From: Calothrix sp. NIES-2098
GTDB taxonomy: Bacteria; Cyanobacteriota; Cyanobacteriia; Cyanobacteriales; Nostocaceae
Direction: 5' to 3'
Assembly: GCA_002368175.1 (NCBI GenBank)
Contig: AP018172.1
Span: forward strand, 6,203,001-6,267,000
DNA: 64,000 nucleotides
In this document: one piece after another, positions 25,968 through 35,432 of the stretch
How the letters are laid out: each line of letters begins with the position of its first letter
How positions within the stretch are numbered: position 1 is the first letter of the stretch
Program-made: the position numbers and the translations under genes
The notes under the pieces: generated by a model
The model's database searches: none
What the model saw: only the letters and a program-made list of their open reading frames with translations
Told to the model about the DNA's origin: nothing

Positions 25968-27374
25968 ATGAAATGCCAACAAAGGAGCCGTAGACGTGGT
26001 GTAATCCTAACGCCTCAAGGATTGCAGAAACTCCAAGATGCAAAATCTGAGTCGGAAAGTAATGAAAATTTCGGTAAACGTTATACCCGTGAAGCTTTAG
26101 GTTTTCGCATGAGGTTAGATCCAGATACGATCGCAAAGATATTTGCTTGTGAAGTTGGGGTAGATCGGCAGACCCTAAAGTACTGTTTCAGCGCATTCAA
26201 CTTAGAACTCGAATCCCAAGACTATCAATTTGCTAATCCGGATCTCAACCTGCAAGAAGGCTACACAACAATTCCCAGGCGAACGGATTGGGGAGAAGCA
26301 CCAGATGTATCCCTGTTTTGTGGACGTAGCGAAGAACTGGCAACTCTCAAGCGCTGGATTTTAAATGAGTATTCTACAAATAAAGCAATACCCTGCCGTT
26401 TTATTACTGTATTGGGCTTGGGTGGTATTGGTAAAACTTGGTTATCTGTCAAACTCACTCAACAGCTTCAGGATCGATTTGAGTTCGCGATTTGGCGATC
26501 GCTTTCACATCGTCCGCCCCTCCAAGAGTTATTATCTGACCTGATCGCCTTCCTATCCAACGGACAAGTCACCAATTTACCAGATAACGTGCATGGCAGA
26601 ATGTCACGGTTGATTGATTATTTACAACAGCACCGTTGTCTGCTGGTATTAGATGGGGCGGAAGCTGTATTGCAAGATTGTGCAACTCAAAAGTCTGCTT
26701 GCAAGAATTGTGTCTGGTTTCCTGACAAAGGAGATCGAGAGTATCGGGAATTTTTGAAGCGGATAGGAGAATCTACCCATCAAAGCTGCTTAATCCTCAC
26801 AAGTCGCGATAAGCCCAAAGAAATTACGGCTTTGGAAGGTGAAATCCGCCCTGTTAGAGTCTTCCTTCTCAACGGCTTGCAAATCCCAGATGTGCAGGAA
26901 CTTTTCAACGCCAAGGGTACTTTTGCCGGAACCTCAGAAGATTGGCACAAATTTGTAGAGTCTTATGCAGGACATCCCCTAGCTTTAAATCTTGTCTCCA
27001 CCACAATTCAAAATTTATTTGCTGGGAATATTGGTGAATTTTTGCAGCAACAAACCCCGATTTTTGGGGAAGTCTCCAACTTGTTAGAACAGCAGTGGCA
27101 ATGCTTATCAGATATGGCTAAGGAAATTCTCAAATCCTTGGCATTTCATTGCCAACCGATTTCATTTGCCCAATTGCGATCGCAACTGACATCTTCCATC
27201 TCACCCCAAATTTTATTGGAAGTGTTGGATTCTTTGCAAGTGCGATCGCTCATTGAAACCAAGGGTGCTAAGTTCTCGCTACACCCTTTAGTTATGGAAT
27301 ATGTCAATTCTCAATTCATTCCCCAGCCGAGTACCTTGCTCGATCAAAAGCATCAACTCCAAATTGCCAGTTAA
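25968..27374 (+). CDS. STAND NTPase (vMAP N-terminal domain plus NB-ARC), no sensor repeats
   Basis: 468 residues. Residues 1-85 match the N-terminal helical domain of cyanobacterial vWA-MoxR-associated proteins (RRRGVILTPQGLQKLQDAKS, then YTREALGFRM and ACEVGVDRQTLKYCFSAFNL). The NB-ARC core follows: Walker A GLGGIGKTW at about 151, Walker B LLVLDGAEAV, LILTSRDKP and GHPLAL, then a winged-helix part ending FSLHPLVMEYV. Relatives normally continue into WD40, TPR or pentapeptide repeats; here the protein stops right after the NTPase module. It could work with a partner, or it may have lost its sensor. Confidence 0.85.
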   Translation: MKCQQRSRRRGVILTPQGLQKLQDAKSESESNENFGKRYTREALGFRMRLDPDTIAKIFACEVGVDRQTLKYCFSAFNLELESQDYQFANPDLNLQEGYTTIPRRTDWGEAPDVSLFCGRSEELATLKRWILNEYSTNKAIPCRFITVLGLGGIGKTWLSVKLTQQLQDRFEFAIWRSLSHRPPLQELLSDLIAFLSNGQVTNLPDNVHGRMSRLIDYLQQHRCLLVLDGAEAVLQDCATQKSACKNCVWFPDKGDREYREFLKRIGESTHQSCLILTSRDKPKEITALEGEIRPVRVFLLNGLQIPDVQELFNAKGTFAGTSEDWHKFVESYAGHPLALNLVSTTIQNLFAGNIGEFLQQQTPIFGEVSNLLEQQWQCLSDMAKEILKSLAFHCQPISFAQLRSQLTSSISPQILLEVLDSLQVRSLIETKGAKFSLHPLVMEYVNSQFIPQPSTLLDQKHQLQIAS

Positions 27375-27392
27375 CTAGGAATTAATTACAAA

Positions 27393-29198
27393 TTACTGAG
27401 GTTTGCTATATTTTTCAACCAAACTAGCTAACAGAGGTAAATCAATTGGTTTAGAAATATACTCATTGACGCCAGCAGCTAAACAAGTTTCGCGATCGCC
27501 TTGCATAGCCATTGCTGTTTGGGCAATTACCGGAGTCATGTGATACTGCTGATTTTCTCTCAATTGCCGAACTAAGTTTAGACCATTATCATCCGGTAAA
27601 TTCACATCCATTAAAATCACTGCTGGATTGATATTTTCTAAAGCTTCCCACATCTCGGCAGCATTCTTAGCCCAAGTTACGTTATAGTCCAATCTTTCTA
27701 AATAAATTTGTATCAACTTAGCGTTATTTAAGTCATTTTCAACTAATAAAATTTCTAAAAAAGAACTAGGGGCATGAGGTAGGAGTGGCGAGGAAGATGA
27801 ATCAGTAATTTCACCCTCAATTGTTGCTAATTCACCTACAGGATTGAGGGGAAGTATGATGGTAAAACGCGAACCACAATCAACCTCAGATTCGACTTCC
27901 ACACAACCACCGTGAACTTCTGCCAGTTTGCGAGTCACAGCTAAACCCAAACCAGTACCTTCGTGACGCGCAACTGTGGAGTTAGCAATTTGGAAGTATG
28001 GTTGAAACAATTGAGTTTGGTCTGCTTGAGATATACCAGTGCCAGTATCCCAAACTGTAAAATGCAAAAAATTACCTTGAGCAAAAACTTTTAAACCAAC
28101 AGTCCCTGTAGTTGTAAACTTAATAGCGTTGAAGAGTAAATTCAACAGCATTTGTTTTAGACGTAAGGGGTCAGCTACGAGAGTTTTCACCCCTGGGCCG
28201 AGATCCAAAAGCAACTTTAAACCCTTATTGGCAGCTTTTTCTTTGACTAATGCCAAAACATTCCGACACAGTGCTGGTACATCCACTATTTCCCACTGTA
28301 CTTCTAGCTGGTTGGCTTCAATTTTAGAGAGATCCAAAATATCATTTATAAGCGCTAGCAGGTGCTTGCCACTAGATTGAATAATATTTAAATACTCTTG
28401 ATGACGTTCTTTAGTTGGATCGTAGCCTTGAGCTAAAAGCAGGTGAGTGAAACCGATGATCGAACTCAACGGTGTGCGGATTTCGTGACTAGTATTGGCT
28501 AAAAACTGGTTTTTAAGTTGATTGGTACGTTCAAGTTCGCGATTAGAAGTGCTTAAGTATTGGGTCTTTTGTTGCCAGGATTGTATTTGTCTTAGCTGTG
28601 CCAAAACTATATTGCAGTACTTAACGGCCCGTGCAATTAGCTGCGATCTAAATTGATCTTCTAATGCGGGGTATGAATCGCAATCCGATCTAACCTGTAT
28701 CTTGGCAATAATTAGCCAGACGATTGTTCCACCAAAATCATCGCTCAACTGCCAAGCGCTGCGCGGATGTTGATTCTCAAAGTGCTGTAAATCTTCGAGT
28801 TCTATCGGTTCGTCCAATTTCAAGCGCAGCTTTCTGCCTTTTTTGGAGATTGCTGCTAAGTGTGGAAATTGCGATCGCCTGGATGGCGATGGCGAAACAT
28901 AACAGACTTTACCAGTTATTTCTTGGGGTTGGAACAAAGCGATCGCCACTTGGGTGCTATTTAAAGCATGGTAGAGATCGTTGACCAAAATTTGAAAAAT
29001 TTCTGCTTCTGAGCTTCTTGGCTGTGGCAAAGTAGTACAAGCAGAAAGCAGGCAATCATTAAGATGGCTTTGCAACTGGTTCAAGCTACTCTCCAGCCAC
29101 AACTCGGCCCGAAGTTGCTGGATTGTGGTCAAAAGTGTTTGAGTTGCATCTATCTGTGAGTTCTGTTCTGGTAAGCTTGAATACTGCTGCATGGTCAA
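27393..29198 (-). CDS. Hybrid sensor histidine kinase with C-terminal receiver
   Basis: 601 residues. The N-terminal ~200 residues form a GAF-like input region without membrane segments. The kinase core has the H-box FLANTSHEIRTPLSSI (His238), N-box NLLFNAIKFT, and G-boxes DTGTGIS and GTGLGLAV. A Ser/Pro-rich linker leads to a receiver with the phosphoacceptor in VILMDVNLPDDNG (about residue 530) and the conserved Lys in YISKPID. It is a soluble, two-step phosphorelay protein; the signal and partner are unknown. It is convergent with the STAND gene, 18 bp between stops. Confidence 0.92.
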   Translation of the reverse strand: MTMQQYSSLPEQNSQIDATQTLLTTIQQLRAELWLESSLNQLQSHLNDCLLSACTTLPQPRSSEAEIFQILVNDLYHALNSTQVAIALFQPQEITGKVCYVSPSPSRRSQFPHLAAISKKGRKLRLKLDEPIELEDLQHFENQHPRSAWQLSDDFGGTIVWLIIAKIQVRSDCDSYPALEDQFRSQLIARAVKYCNIVLAQLRQIQSWQQKTQYLSTSNRELERTNQLKNQFLANTSHEIRTPLSSIIGFTHLLLAQGYDPTKERHQEYLNIIQSSGKHLLALINDILDLSKIEANQLEVQWEIVDVPALCRNVLALVKEKAANKGLKLLLDLGPGVKTLVADPLRLKQMLLNLLFNAIKFTTTGTVGLKVFAQGNFLHFTVWDTGTGISQADQTQLFQPYFQIANSTVARHEGTGLGLAVTRKLAEVHGGCVEVESEVDCGSRFTIILPLNPVGELATIEGEITDSSSSPLLPHAPSSFLEILLVENDLNNAKLIQIYLERLDYNVTWAKNAAEMWEALENINPAVILMDVNLPDDNGLNLVRQLRENQQYHMTPVIAQTAMAMQGDRETCLAAGVNEYISKPIDLPLLASLVEKYSKPQ

Positions 29199-29375
29199 CT
29201 AGACCGTTGAACAAGTTTAGCTTCGCACAAGAGTGCGAACAGGATTTTATGTATATTAGCGCACATTTGTTTTTTATTTATAAATCATAACCTATAGTGT
29301 CGAATGTGACGAAGATCCCACAATTTAATGTACGAAATCACTAAGTTCGGAATTTCTTAAGAACAACTTAATACT

Positions 29376-30242
29376 ATGGATTTACAACTTGCTCAATTAG
29401 TTATCAATGGCATTGCTGTAGGGAGTATTATTGCTCTGGCGGCAGTCGGTCTTACCCTTACCTATGGGATTTTACGGTTGTCAAATTTTGCTCACGGTGA
29501 CTTTCTGACTTTGGGAGCTTATCTGACGCTACTAGCGAACAGTAGTGGTATAAATATTTGGCTGTCAATGATACTGGCGGCGGCGGGAACAGTAGTTACA
29601 ATGCTGTTATCCGAAAAGTTGCTGTGGTCAAGAATGCGGAGTCTCCGTGCCACTTCCACTACGCTGATTATTATTTCCATCGGACTCGCCTTATTCTTAC
29701 GTAATGGAATTATTCTCATCTGGGGCGGTAAGAACCAAAATTACAATGTACCTGTCACCTCGGCTTTAGATATCTTTGGCTTAAAAGTGCCGCAAAATCA
29801 ATTGTTGGTATTAGGTTTAGCAGTGCTGGCTATTGTGGCGCTGCACTATTTACTGCAAAATACGAAAATTGGCAAGGCGATGCGAGCAGTAGCTGACGAT
29901 CTGGACTTAGCTAGAGTTTCTGGTATTAATGTAGACCAAGTAATTCTCTGGACTTGGCTAATTGCTGGCACGTTGACATCCTTAGGGGGCAGTATGTACG
30001 GCTTAATTACTGCTGTGCGCCCAAATATGGGGTGGTTTTTGATTTTGCCCCTATTCGCCTCAGTGATTTTGGGTGGAATTGGTAATCCTTATGGTGCGAT
30101 CGCCGCAGCTTTTATCATTGGCATAGCTCAAGAAGTCAGTACCCCTTGGCTGGGTTCTCAATATAAACAAGGTGTAGCACTGTTAATTATGATTTTGGTG
30201 CTGCTCATTCGTCCCAAAGGTTTATTCAAAGGCACGATTTGA
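29376..30242 (+). CDS. Branched-chain/neutral amino acid ABC permease, LivH family
   Basis: 288 residues with about eight membrane helices. ITYGILRLSNFAHGD-like text at the N-terminus (here LTYGILRLSNFAHGDFLTLG), GKAMRAVADDLDLARVSGIN (the coupling loop to the ATPase) and VILGGIGNPYGA are LivH hallmarks. In cyanobacteria this subunit belongs to the Nat-type amino acid importer (NatC/NatD). The ATPase and binding-protein genes are not adjacent, which is usual for cyanobacterial nat genes. The exact nat letter is not assigned. Confidence 0.88.
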   Translation: MDLQLAQLVINGIAVGSIIALAAVGLTLTYGILRLSNFAHGDFLTLGAYLTLLANSSGINIWLSMILAAAGTVVTMLLSEKLLWSRMRSLRATSTTLIIISIGLALFLRNGIILIWGGKNQNYNVPVTSALDIFGLKVPQNQLLVLGLAVLAIVALHYLLQNTKIGKAMRAVADDLDLARVSGINVDQVILWTWLIAGTLTSLGGSMYGLITAVRPNMGWFLILPLFASVILGGIGNPYGAIAAAFIIGIAQEVSTPWLGSQYKQGVALLIMILVLLIRPKGLFKGTI

Positions 30243-30263
30243 GCAGCACCACTCAACTTCTAA

Positions 30264-30401
30264 CTATTCGATGATATGGAAGTAATAGGCCGCAACTAAG
30301 AAGTTGATAGCTAACAAAAACAATGCCCAACCAGTACGGAAGGGGTATGGGGGTTTAGCACCACTGTCAGCAACTGGTAAGTTAGCAGTTTTATCAGCCA
30401 T
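30264..30401 (-). CDS. psaX: Photosystem I subunit PsaX
   Basis: 45 residues. The chain starts MADKTANLPVAD and then runs PPYPFRTGWALFLLAINFLV followed by AAYYFHIIE. The single-helix core (FRT.WA..LLAINFLVAAYYF) matches PsaX of thermophilic and heterocystous cyanobacteria as recalled. It would sit at the edge of photosystem I near PsaB. AGGAG lies about 8 nt before ATG 30401. The gene is short and easy to miss. It is monocistronic, between a permease gene and lipA. Confidence 0.9.
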   Translation of the reverse strand: MADKTANLPVADSGAKPPYPFRTGWALFLLAINFLVAAYYFHIIE

Positions 30402-30528
30402 TAGTTTGTTCTCCTAAATTTCAGGACTTTTTAAGACATACCAAACAGGTGTACCGTTTACCCAAATTCTTTAAAAATATTTGTGTAGTTTGGGTATTGG
30501 GCATGGGGCATAGCGCATTGGGTATGGG

Positions 30529-31473
30529 TTATTCCTTCCCCCTGCTCTCTGCTCCCTGCTCCCCTACCTCTTCACCTGCATGGTAGGAACTGCGAACCAG
30601 AGGCCCGGAACGGACGTGGTTGAATCCCATCTTCCATGCTACGCTGCCGAGTCGATCGAATTCCTCTGGAGTCCAGTATTTTTGGACTGGGAGATGTTCC
30701 AAAGACGGTCGCATGTATTGACCAATAGTTAGGCGATCGCATCCTACTGCCCTTAAATCTGCCATTGTTTCGATGACTTCATCAAAAGTTTCTCCATGTC
30801 CTAGCATCAAACCTGATTTTGTGGGGATGGAAGAATCTATTTCTTTTACAACTGCAAGCACGTGGAGCGAGCGATCGTATTTCGCTCCCCGGCGCACTGG
30901 CCCGGTTAAGCGTCGCACTGTCTCGATATTGTGGTTAAAACAAGCTGGCTTTGCCTTGACAATCATCGCTATGCGTTGGCGTTGGCCTTCTTCTCCAGCC
31001 CCCACACCGCCCCAAAAATCTGGTGTCAGTACTTCAATTTGAGTTTCTGGGTTCAACCGACGGATGGTTTCCATCGTTTGGACAAAATGACCTGCACCCT
31101 GATCTGCCAAGTCATCACGAGCGACAGAAGTCAGTACCACATAACGTAATCCTAAAAGCTGTACTGCTTCTGCCACCTTTTGTGGTTCTTCCCGATCAAG
31201 AGGCATTGGTGCATGACCTTTATCTACTTGACAAAATGCACAAGAGCGCGTGCAAGTAGGCCCCATGAGTAAAAAAGTTGCTGTTTTTTGGGCATAGCAT
31301 TCTCCCCGATTAGGACAACGTCCTTCTTCGCAAATTGTATGAATTTGGCGTTGCTTGATAATGCGCTGTACGGTAGAGATTTCACTGGCTTTGCCGATAG
31401 AGCGACGTAACCAGCTAGGCATGGCCATAATTTCTGACTTGAGTTGGGCTTGTTGTGACGAAGTCATAGACAT
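30529..31473 (-). CDS. lipA: Lipoyl synthase
   Basis: About 314 residues. This radical-SAM enzyme inserts two sulfurs into octanoyl groups on lipoyl domains. The auxiliary cluster motif CEEGRCPNRGEC (Cx4Cx5C) and the radical-SAM motif CTRSCAFC are both present, as is the RSSYHAGE ending. The start is uncertain: the frame opens at TTG 31488 with ATG at 31473 and 31467 and no clear ribosome binding site. The last residues (EQGAESRGKE) are encoded by a heptad repeat array and look added on. Confidence 0.93.
   Translation of the reverse strand: MSMTSSQQAQLKSEIMAMPSWLRRSIGKASEISTVQRIIKQRQIHTICEEGRCPNRGECYAQKTATFLLMGPTCTRSCAFCQVDKGHAPMPLDREEPQKVAEAVQLLGLRYVVLTSVARDDLADQGAGHFVQTMETIRRLNPETQIEVLTPDFWGGVGAGEEGQRQRIAMIVKAKPACFNHNIETVRRLTGPVRRGAKYDRSLHVLAVVKEIDSSIPTKSGLMLGHGETFDEVIETMADLRAVGCDRLTIGQYMRPSLEHLPVQKYWTPEEFDRLGSVAWKMGFNHVRSGPLVRSSYHAGEEVGEQGAESRGKE
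30542..30562. repeat. Heptanucleotide STRR array inside the lipA 3' end
   Basis: Three units: CTGCTCT, CTGCTCC, CTGCTCC. Just downstream of the lipA stop a second repetitive stretch (about 30490-30530) has units like GGGCATT and GGGTAT. The array encodes the extra residues at the LipA C-terminus. Confidence 0.65.
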
Positions 31474-31725
31474 CCAAGCTAGATCCAAAGTTACTGTAGG
31501 GCAAGTTCCCTATGCTCTAGAGCAAGGTTCAAGCCTTAAATATCACCATGACATAATTTGTTAAGAATAGAAGTACAAGTTTTTTAAAATACATCCAGTA
31601 ACATCACTTATAGCGGAATATACTCTCCCCCATTCAAGATAAATTTTGAGTATAGTGGGAGCATTCTTATTGCCCAACGGCAAAACCGCCATTTCCACCT
31701 ATAGTTTCTGTTAGAGTAATCAGTC

Positions 31726-32376
31726 GTGGCAAGTAACAAAATCCTAGTTATTGATGACACCACAGTTGTCAGGGTAAAAGTACGAGAAATGTTGCCTCCT
31801 GGCAATTTCGAGGTTGTAGAAGCAAAAGACGGCTTGGAAGGACTCAATTTTATCTTGAAAGAAAAATTCAACTTGATCATGTTGGATTTCCTCTTACCCA
31901 AAATGAGTGGTTGGGAAGTGTTCCAGCAAATTCAAGCCCAGCCAGAGTTAAGGAAGATTCCCTTAGTAATGATGTCTGGCCGTAAGGAAGAAGTAACGGA
32001 GAAAATTCCCGAACCTTTTGAATATTTTGAATTTCTTGGGAAGCCCTTTGACCAGAAGCAACTCATCGGTGCAATTAAATCAGCAATGGCGAAATCTAAA
32101 CAGGTACGCCCAGAACCTGTTTTGGTAGGAGCTGGTGTTGCTGCTAGTAATGCTGCTGTCTCAACTTCTAATTACGGTAATGGTACAGTAACAACTTCTA
32201 GTACTACTAGCACTAGCGCAGTTCAAGCACCAGTTCAAACCCCCGTTGTTGAGGCTGCTCCTTCTGCGGAAATTGAGCTACTCAATGAAAAAATTGCCAA
32301 GATGCAAGCAGAAATTGATGGATTGAAGAAACAACTCACTCAAGTTGTGACATTTATTAAGCAGAAAGTTAAGTAG
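31726..32376 (+). CDS. CheY-like response regulator with C-terminal coiled coil
   Basis: 216 residues from GTG 31726. The receiver domain (1-120) has the acidic pair D10-D11, phosphoacceptor D54 (LIMLDFLLPKMSGW) and K106 (GKPFD). A Ser/Thr/Ala-rich linker (about 130-180) leads to a short coiled coil (IELLNEKIAKMQAEIDGLKK). There is no DNA-binding domain, so output is probably through protein contact. No kinase gene is adjacent. Confidence 0.88.
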   Translation: MASNKILVIDDTTVVRVKVREMLPPGNFEVVEAKDGLEGLNFILKEKFNLIMLDFLLPKMSGWEVFQQIQAQPELRKIPLVMMSGRKEEVTEKIPEPFEYFEFLGKPFDQKQLIGAIKSAMAKSKQVRPEPVLVGAGVAASNAAVSTSNYGNGTVTTSSTTSTSAVQAPVQTPVVEAAPSAEIELLNEKIAKMQAEIDGLKKQLTQVVTFIKQKVK

Positions 32377-32572
32377 CCATGATTCCCGGCGTACAATAAC
32401 CAGGACGCATGAAAAGTGTTCTCCTTGCTTTTTCAAGTCAGCGTTGGCGCTGAATATGAACTTGAACGCCCTGATTACTATGACTCGATAACTAATACCC
32501 GATCGCATCTGATACAAATTCCCATAATGTTTGCGACATATCAATTATTTGTAAGGGACAATTTTCCCTAAC

Positions 32573-32592
32573 CATCTGTCGCATTCTTTTTT
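32573..32592 (+). repeat. Dispersed motif TCTGTCGCATTCTTTTTT, copy 1
   Basis: The motif CATCTGTCGCATTCTTTTTT occurs here and, with small changes, at 41985-42003 and 45925-45943, always in non-coding DNA. Here TGCGACA at 32532-32538 is the inverted partner of TGTCGCA at 32577-32583, enclosing about 50 bp, as if this were a small inverted-repeat element. Confidence 0.5.
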
Positions 32593-32622
32593 GAAATTTG
32601 GATGAATAAAATATAGAAAACT

Positions 32623-32667
32623 AACCCTGCCCAATGTCCTTTTAATAAGAGGTAAAGGCAGGGTTTT
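32623..32667. terminator. Rho-independent terminator, probably bidirectional
   Basis: AACCCTGCC (32623-32631) and GGCAGGGTT (32657-32665) form a perfect 9-bp stem followed by TTTT on the plus strand, with an A/T-rich run on the other side. It lies between the convergent response regulator and GTPase genes and can serve both. The rest of this 344-bp spacer holds only the dispersed motif. Confidence 0.75.
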
Positions 32668-32720
32668 ATATTTAGATAAAATCTAAAAAATGCTTATCAA
32701 CTAATGAGCGATCGCACTTG

Positions 32721-34637
32721 CTATTTTCTGGTAGATAAATAGTAATTAAATCGTTCTTGGAGTTGTTCAACTGTCAGGTTTTGAGTCCAGTACTCGACGA
32801 CAGCATGACCAAACGCCCAAGCATTGCTATCGCTTGGAGTAGTATTTTCCAGCAGCAAGGGCCAGAGGGCTAGTAAATCAAAGTTGGGCTTGCTGGAATC
32901 ACCTGTATTTAATAAAGAGAAAAGCTCATAAGCCATTTGCAGCTTACCAATCACAATCGGTAACTGTTCCACGGGAATTTTTTCTGCTAGCAGGTATGCC
33001 AGAGTCGGAGAGCCTGTTGATAGGGTAGAAATAAACTGGAGGACGGGACTTTTGAGCAGTGATGTCAGTCCTTGAGTTGTCGCCATCTGGAAGGTGTAGT
33101 TGTCGATAATTTTCGCCGCCGCAACGGTACGAGCTTCCAGATTACGTAAAAAACGCGCTAGGCGCAGTTGTTTAGCAGGTGCGATCGCCTCTACTAATCC
33201 TAAAGATAAAGCTTCGATTCCCCAAGCAGGGCGATTAGTTTTACTATCAGCTGTCACCACAGGTAAAACTAAATTAGAAAAATCGCCTAGCAATTGCGCG
33301 CGATATTGTGTAGCTTCCCGAATTGAAATTTCCTTAGGGCGATCGCCCCATTCCCAGTCGTAAGGTGGTTGCCATTCACGGATGGGACGCAGACGATCTA
33401 CTTGAGTAACTATCGTAATTACAGGCAGATCTGTTACTTCTGCTTTCATATCTTTGAGAAAGTCTACATCCATTTGCAGCGCTGGATCGAGGGCAGGCGT
33501 GACTAACATTAGTAAATCTGCTTTTGTGGCATAGTCTAAAACTAGCTCCCGAAAATCTGCACGGTTGACTTGCTCATAACCAGGAGTATCCCACAATGTC
33601 AGGGTTTCATTACTGGAAGTCTGCCATTGGTAATTTTGAACTCGATCTGTACTAGGTAAAACATCAACGGCTGCGAGTTCTGACTGAAACAAAGTGTTAA
33701 TTAAGCTGCTTTTTCCTGAACCTGTGCGCCCTACAAGCAGAATATTCACAGGTTTTTGCACAACAACTTCCGTCGGTTCTGCTTGGGTGAGGATTTCGCG
33801 GAGAGTTTGAGTTTTAGCATTAGGTAGCGTCGGCGTTGGCGAAGAAAATTCAGCAGTTGGTAAAGTACTACCACTATAAAGAGCGATCGCTTGTCGGCAC
33901 AAATTCCGTAAAGCAGCTTCTCGCAGCATTTGGCTTAAATTTACCAGCAATTGCTGATTCGCTTGATTTGTATAGCTTTGACTAGCTTTTTTTGCGAAAG
34001 CTGCTGCGGGATTTAATAGCCACTGTGCCCAGTTCCAAGCTTGAAAGAGTTTGCGGGCGGATGGTTCCAATTTCCGGTAGACTTCGTATGCTTGGTAAGC
34101 TTGCCCAACTGTAACTTGATTGAGAGCAGGTGATAGCTTTTGTATCCATTGATCGAGGTCGTCTACAGTTCCCCGTATTAACCCGTAGGCTTGAGTCACG
34201 TAAATATTTAGCAGGGGATATTTAACTTCCGGATGGTAGATATGCGCGATCGCTACAACCAAATTTTGGCATCGCGTCCAAAAAGTTGACCAATCTTCCC
34301 AAATTGGGCGATCGTTTTGTGCTGCTTGCAAAACTTCATTTAAGGCTGCTTGAGCTTGACTAGTTGCGTCATTTCCGGCTGGTAGTTGGTTAGTTTCCGC
34401 AGCTGATGCTAATTCTTCGCTAACTTGTGCTAATGCGGCTTCCAGTTGCTCTACTTCCGGTCGAGTCCATGTGACTAGCAACCAACGCCAGCCGACGAAT
34501 ATCAGCGTGAACACAGCCCAAATCCAATTAATCCCCCATGCATGAATCTGGGAACCTGCGGCTACCAGCAAAAAAGTGATGATAAAAGCGATCGGTGTTG
34601 CTAATACAACCCACTGCCAAATTTTTAAACGCACCAT
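32721..34637 (-). CDS. Membrane-associated GTPase (Era/YfjP-like)
   Basis: 638 residues. Two membrane helices near the N-terminus (about 5-25 and 32-50) are followed by a helical region of ~250 residues. The GTPase domain follows: G1 LVGRTGSGKSSLIN, G3 LWDTPGYEQ, G4 TQVDRL. A C-terminal helical part of ~180 residues ends the chain. The class is common in cyanobacteria and its role is unknown. The start is ATG 34637 (MVRLKIWQWVV), since AGGTAGGT lies upstream; the frame reaches TTG 34673 without a site. Confidence 0.82.
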   Translation of the reverse strand: MVRLKIWQWVVLATPIAFIITFLLVAAGSQIHAWGINWIWAVFTLIFVGWRWLLVTWTRPEVEQLEAALAQVSEELASAAETNQLPAGNDATSQAQAALNEVLQAAQNDRPIWEDWSTFWTRCQNLVVAIAHIYHPEVKYPLLNIYVTQAYGLIRGTVDDLDQWIQKLSPALNQVTVGQAYQAYEVYRKLEPSARKLFQAWNWAQWLLNPAAAFAKKASQSYTNQANQQLLVNLSQMLREAALRNLCRQAIALYSGSTLPTAEFSSPTPTLPNAKTQTLREILTQAEPTEVVVQKPVNILLVGRTGSGKSSLINTLFQSELAAVDVLPSTDRVQNYQWQTSSNETLTLWDTPGYEQVNRADFRELVLDYATKADLLMLVTPALDPALQMDVDFLKDMKAEVTDLPVITIVTQVDRLRPIREWQPPYDWEWGDRPKEISIREATQYRAQLLGDFSNLVLPVVTADSKTNRPAWGIEALSLGLVEAIAPAKQLRLARFLRNLEARTVAAAKIIDNYTFQMATTQGLTSLLKSPVLQFISTLSTGSPTLAYLLAEKIPVEQLPIVIGKLQMAYELFSLLNTGDSSKPNFDLLALWPLLLENTTPSDSNAWAFGHAVVEYWTQNLTVEQLQERFNYYLSTRK

Positions 34638-35003
34638 TACCTGATACCTACCTGGATGAGACTTTTTGTACAAGGACGAATCAGCTGAGGAAAGCTAATT
34701 CTTGATAAAAATTACTCTTGTAAAAAGTCTATCGTTTCTAATTCAGGTGAAATGCTACAGCAATCATAAATCATTCGTCAGACACAGGATACCCGACTTC
34801 TTGAAGAAATCGGGTATCTGAATTTTGGTAATTAATTATATTGCGAAAGGCTAGGGCTTTTTTAGGCAGCATTCAAGTTTGTTTACACTAAGCGATCGCT
34901 ATTTTAATTTTCAATTTGTAGGGTGCTGTTCGAGGAAAGGCAGATCGAGTTTGCAAGTCACATCATAGTTCCGAGAACAGCAAAACCAACTGTAAGAAGT
35001 AAC
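34638..35003. other. Intergenic region, 366 bp, with a palindromic repeat
   Basis: It holds the upstream region of the GTPase gene and the downstream region of gene 35004-35372. A near-perfect palindrome (34788-34818) is the main structure; one HIP1 octamer lies near 34892. No gene seen. Confidence 0.5.
34788..34818. repeat. 31-bp palindrome, dispersed-repeat type
   Basis: GATACCCGACTTCTT faces AAGAAATCGGGTATC, giving a long stem with one mismatch. It could act as a transcription terminator for the gene to its right. Similar GATACCCGA...TCGGGTATC palindromes are common in Nostocales intergenic DNA, from recall. Confidence 0.6.
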
Positions 35004-35372
35004 TCAAGCGTAACAAAATTGTTCTGTTTTTGAGAGTTGCTCTAGTAATAATTCCGCAGATTTGCTCATTGTAGTGACGAACATACCTGTTGCACTTTCT
35101 GTATTTGATGTTATCCAAGTGCCTTTGAGAATAACTTCCATAGCAGCAGCATCACAAGGACAAATTTCTAAAATATTTGCTTGATTGAGTTGCTTTAAAT
35201 CTGTGAGATGGGGCGATTCAGCAGGTACAAGAAATCCAGCCTGACTCGATTCGATGTAAATATTAGTTCCAGAATGCAAAGCTAAAATGACTCTCTGATT
35301 TAGCCAATTTTCTAAAGAGTCTTCGAGATATTCTAAGCTAAAGCTGTTTTCGGTGTAGGTAAGTTTTAACAT
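35004..35372 (-). CDS. Conserved cyanobacterial hypothetical protein (alr0857-like)
   Basis: 122 residues from MLKLTYTENSFSLEYLEDSL (ATG 35372); the frame opens 12 codons earlier. It matches, from recall, a conserved cyanobacterial family in which LENWLNQRVILALHSGT, an ICPCDA segment and the KGTWITS...G.FVTTMS ending recur. It is soluble, with no known role. Alternative: the longer start at 35408. Confidence 0.65.
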   Translation of the reverse strand: MLKLTYTENSFSLEYLEDSLENWLNQRVILALHSGTNIYIESSQAGFLVPAESPHLTDLKQLNQANILEICPCDAAAMEVILKGTWITSNTESATGMFVTTMSKSAELLLEQLSKTEQFCYA

Positions 35373-35432
35373 ATTGGTTGAGAGATAATTAATTTTTAGT
35401 TGCTTCATCTATGTATTGAGAATATTCCGGGG

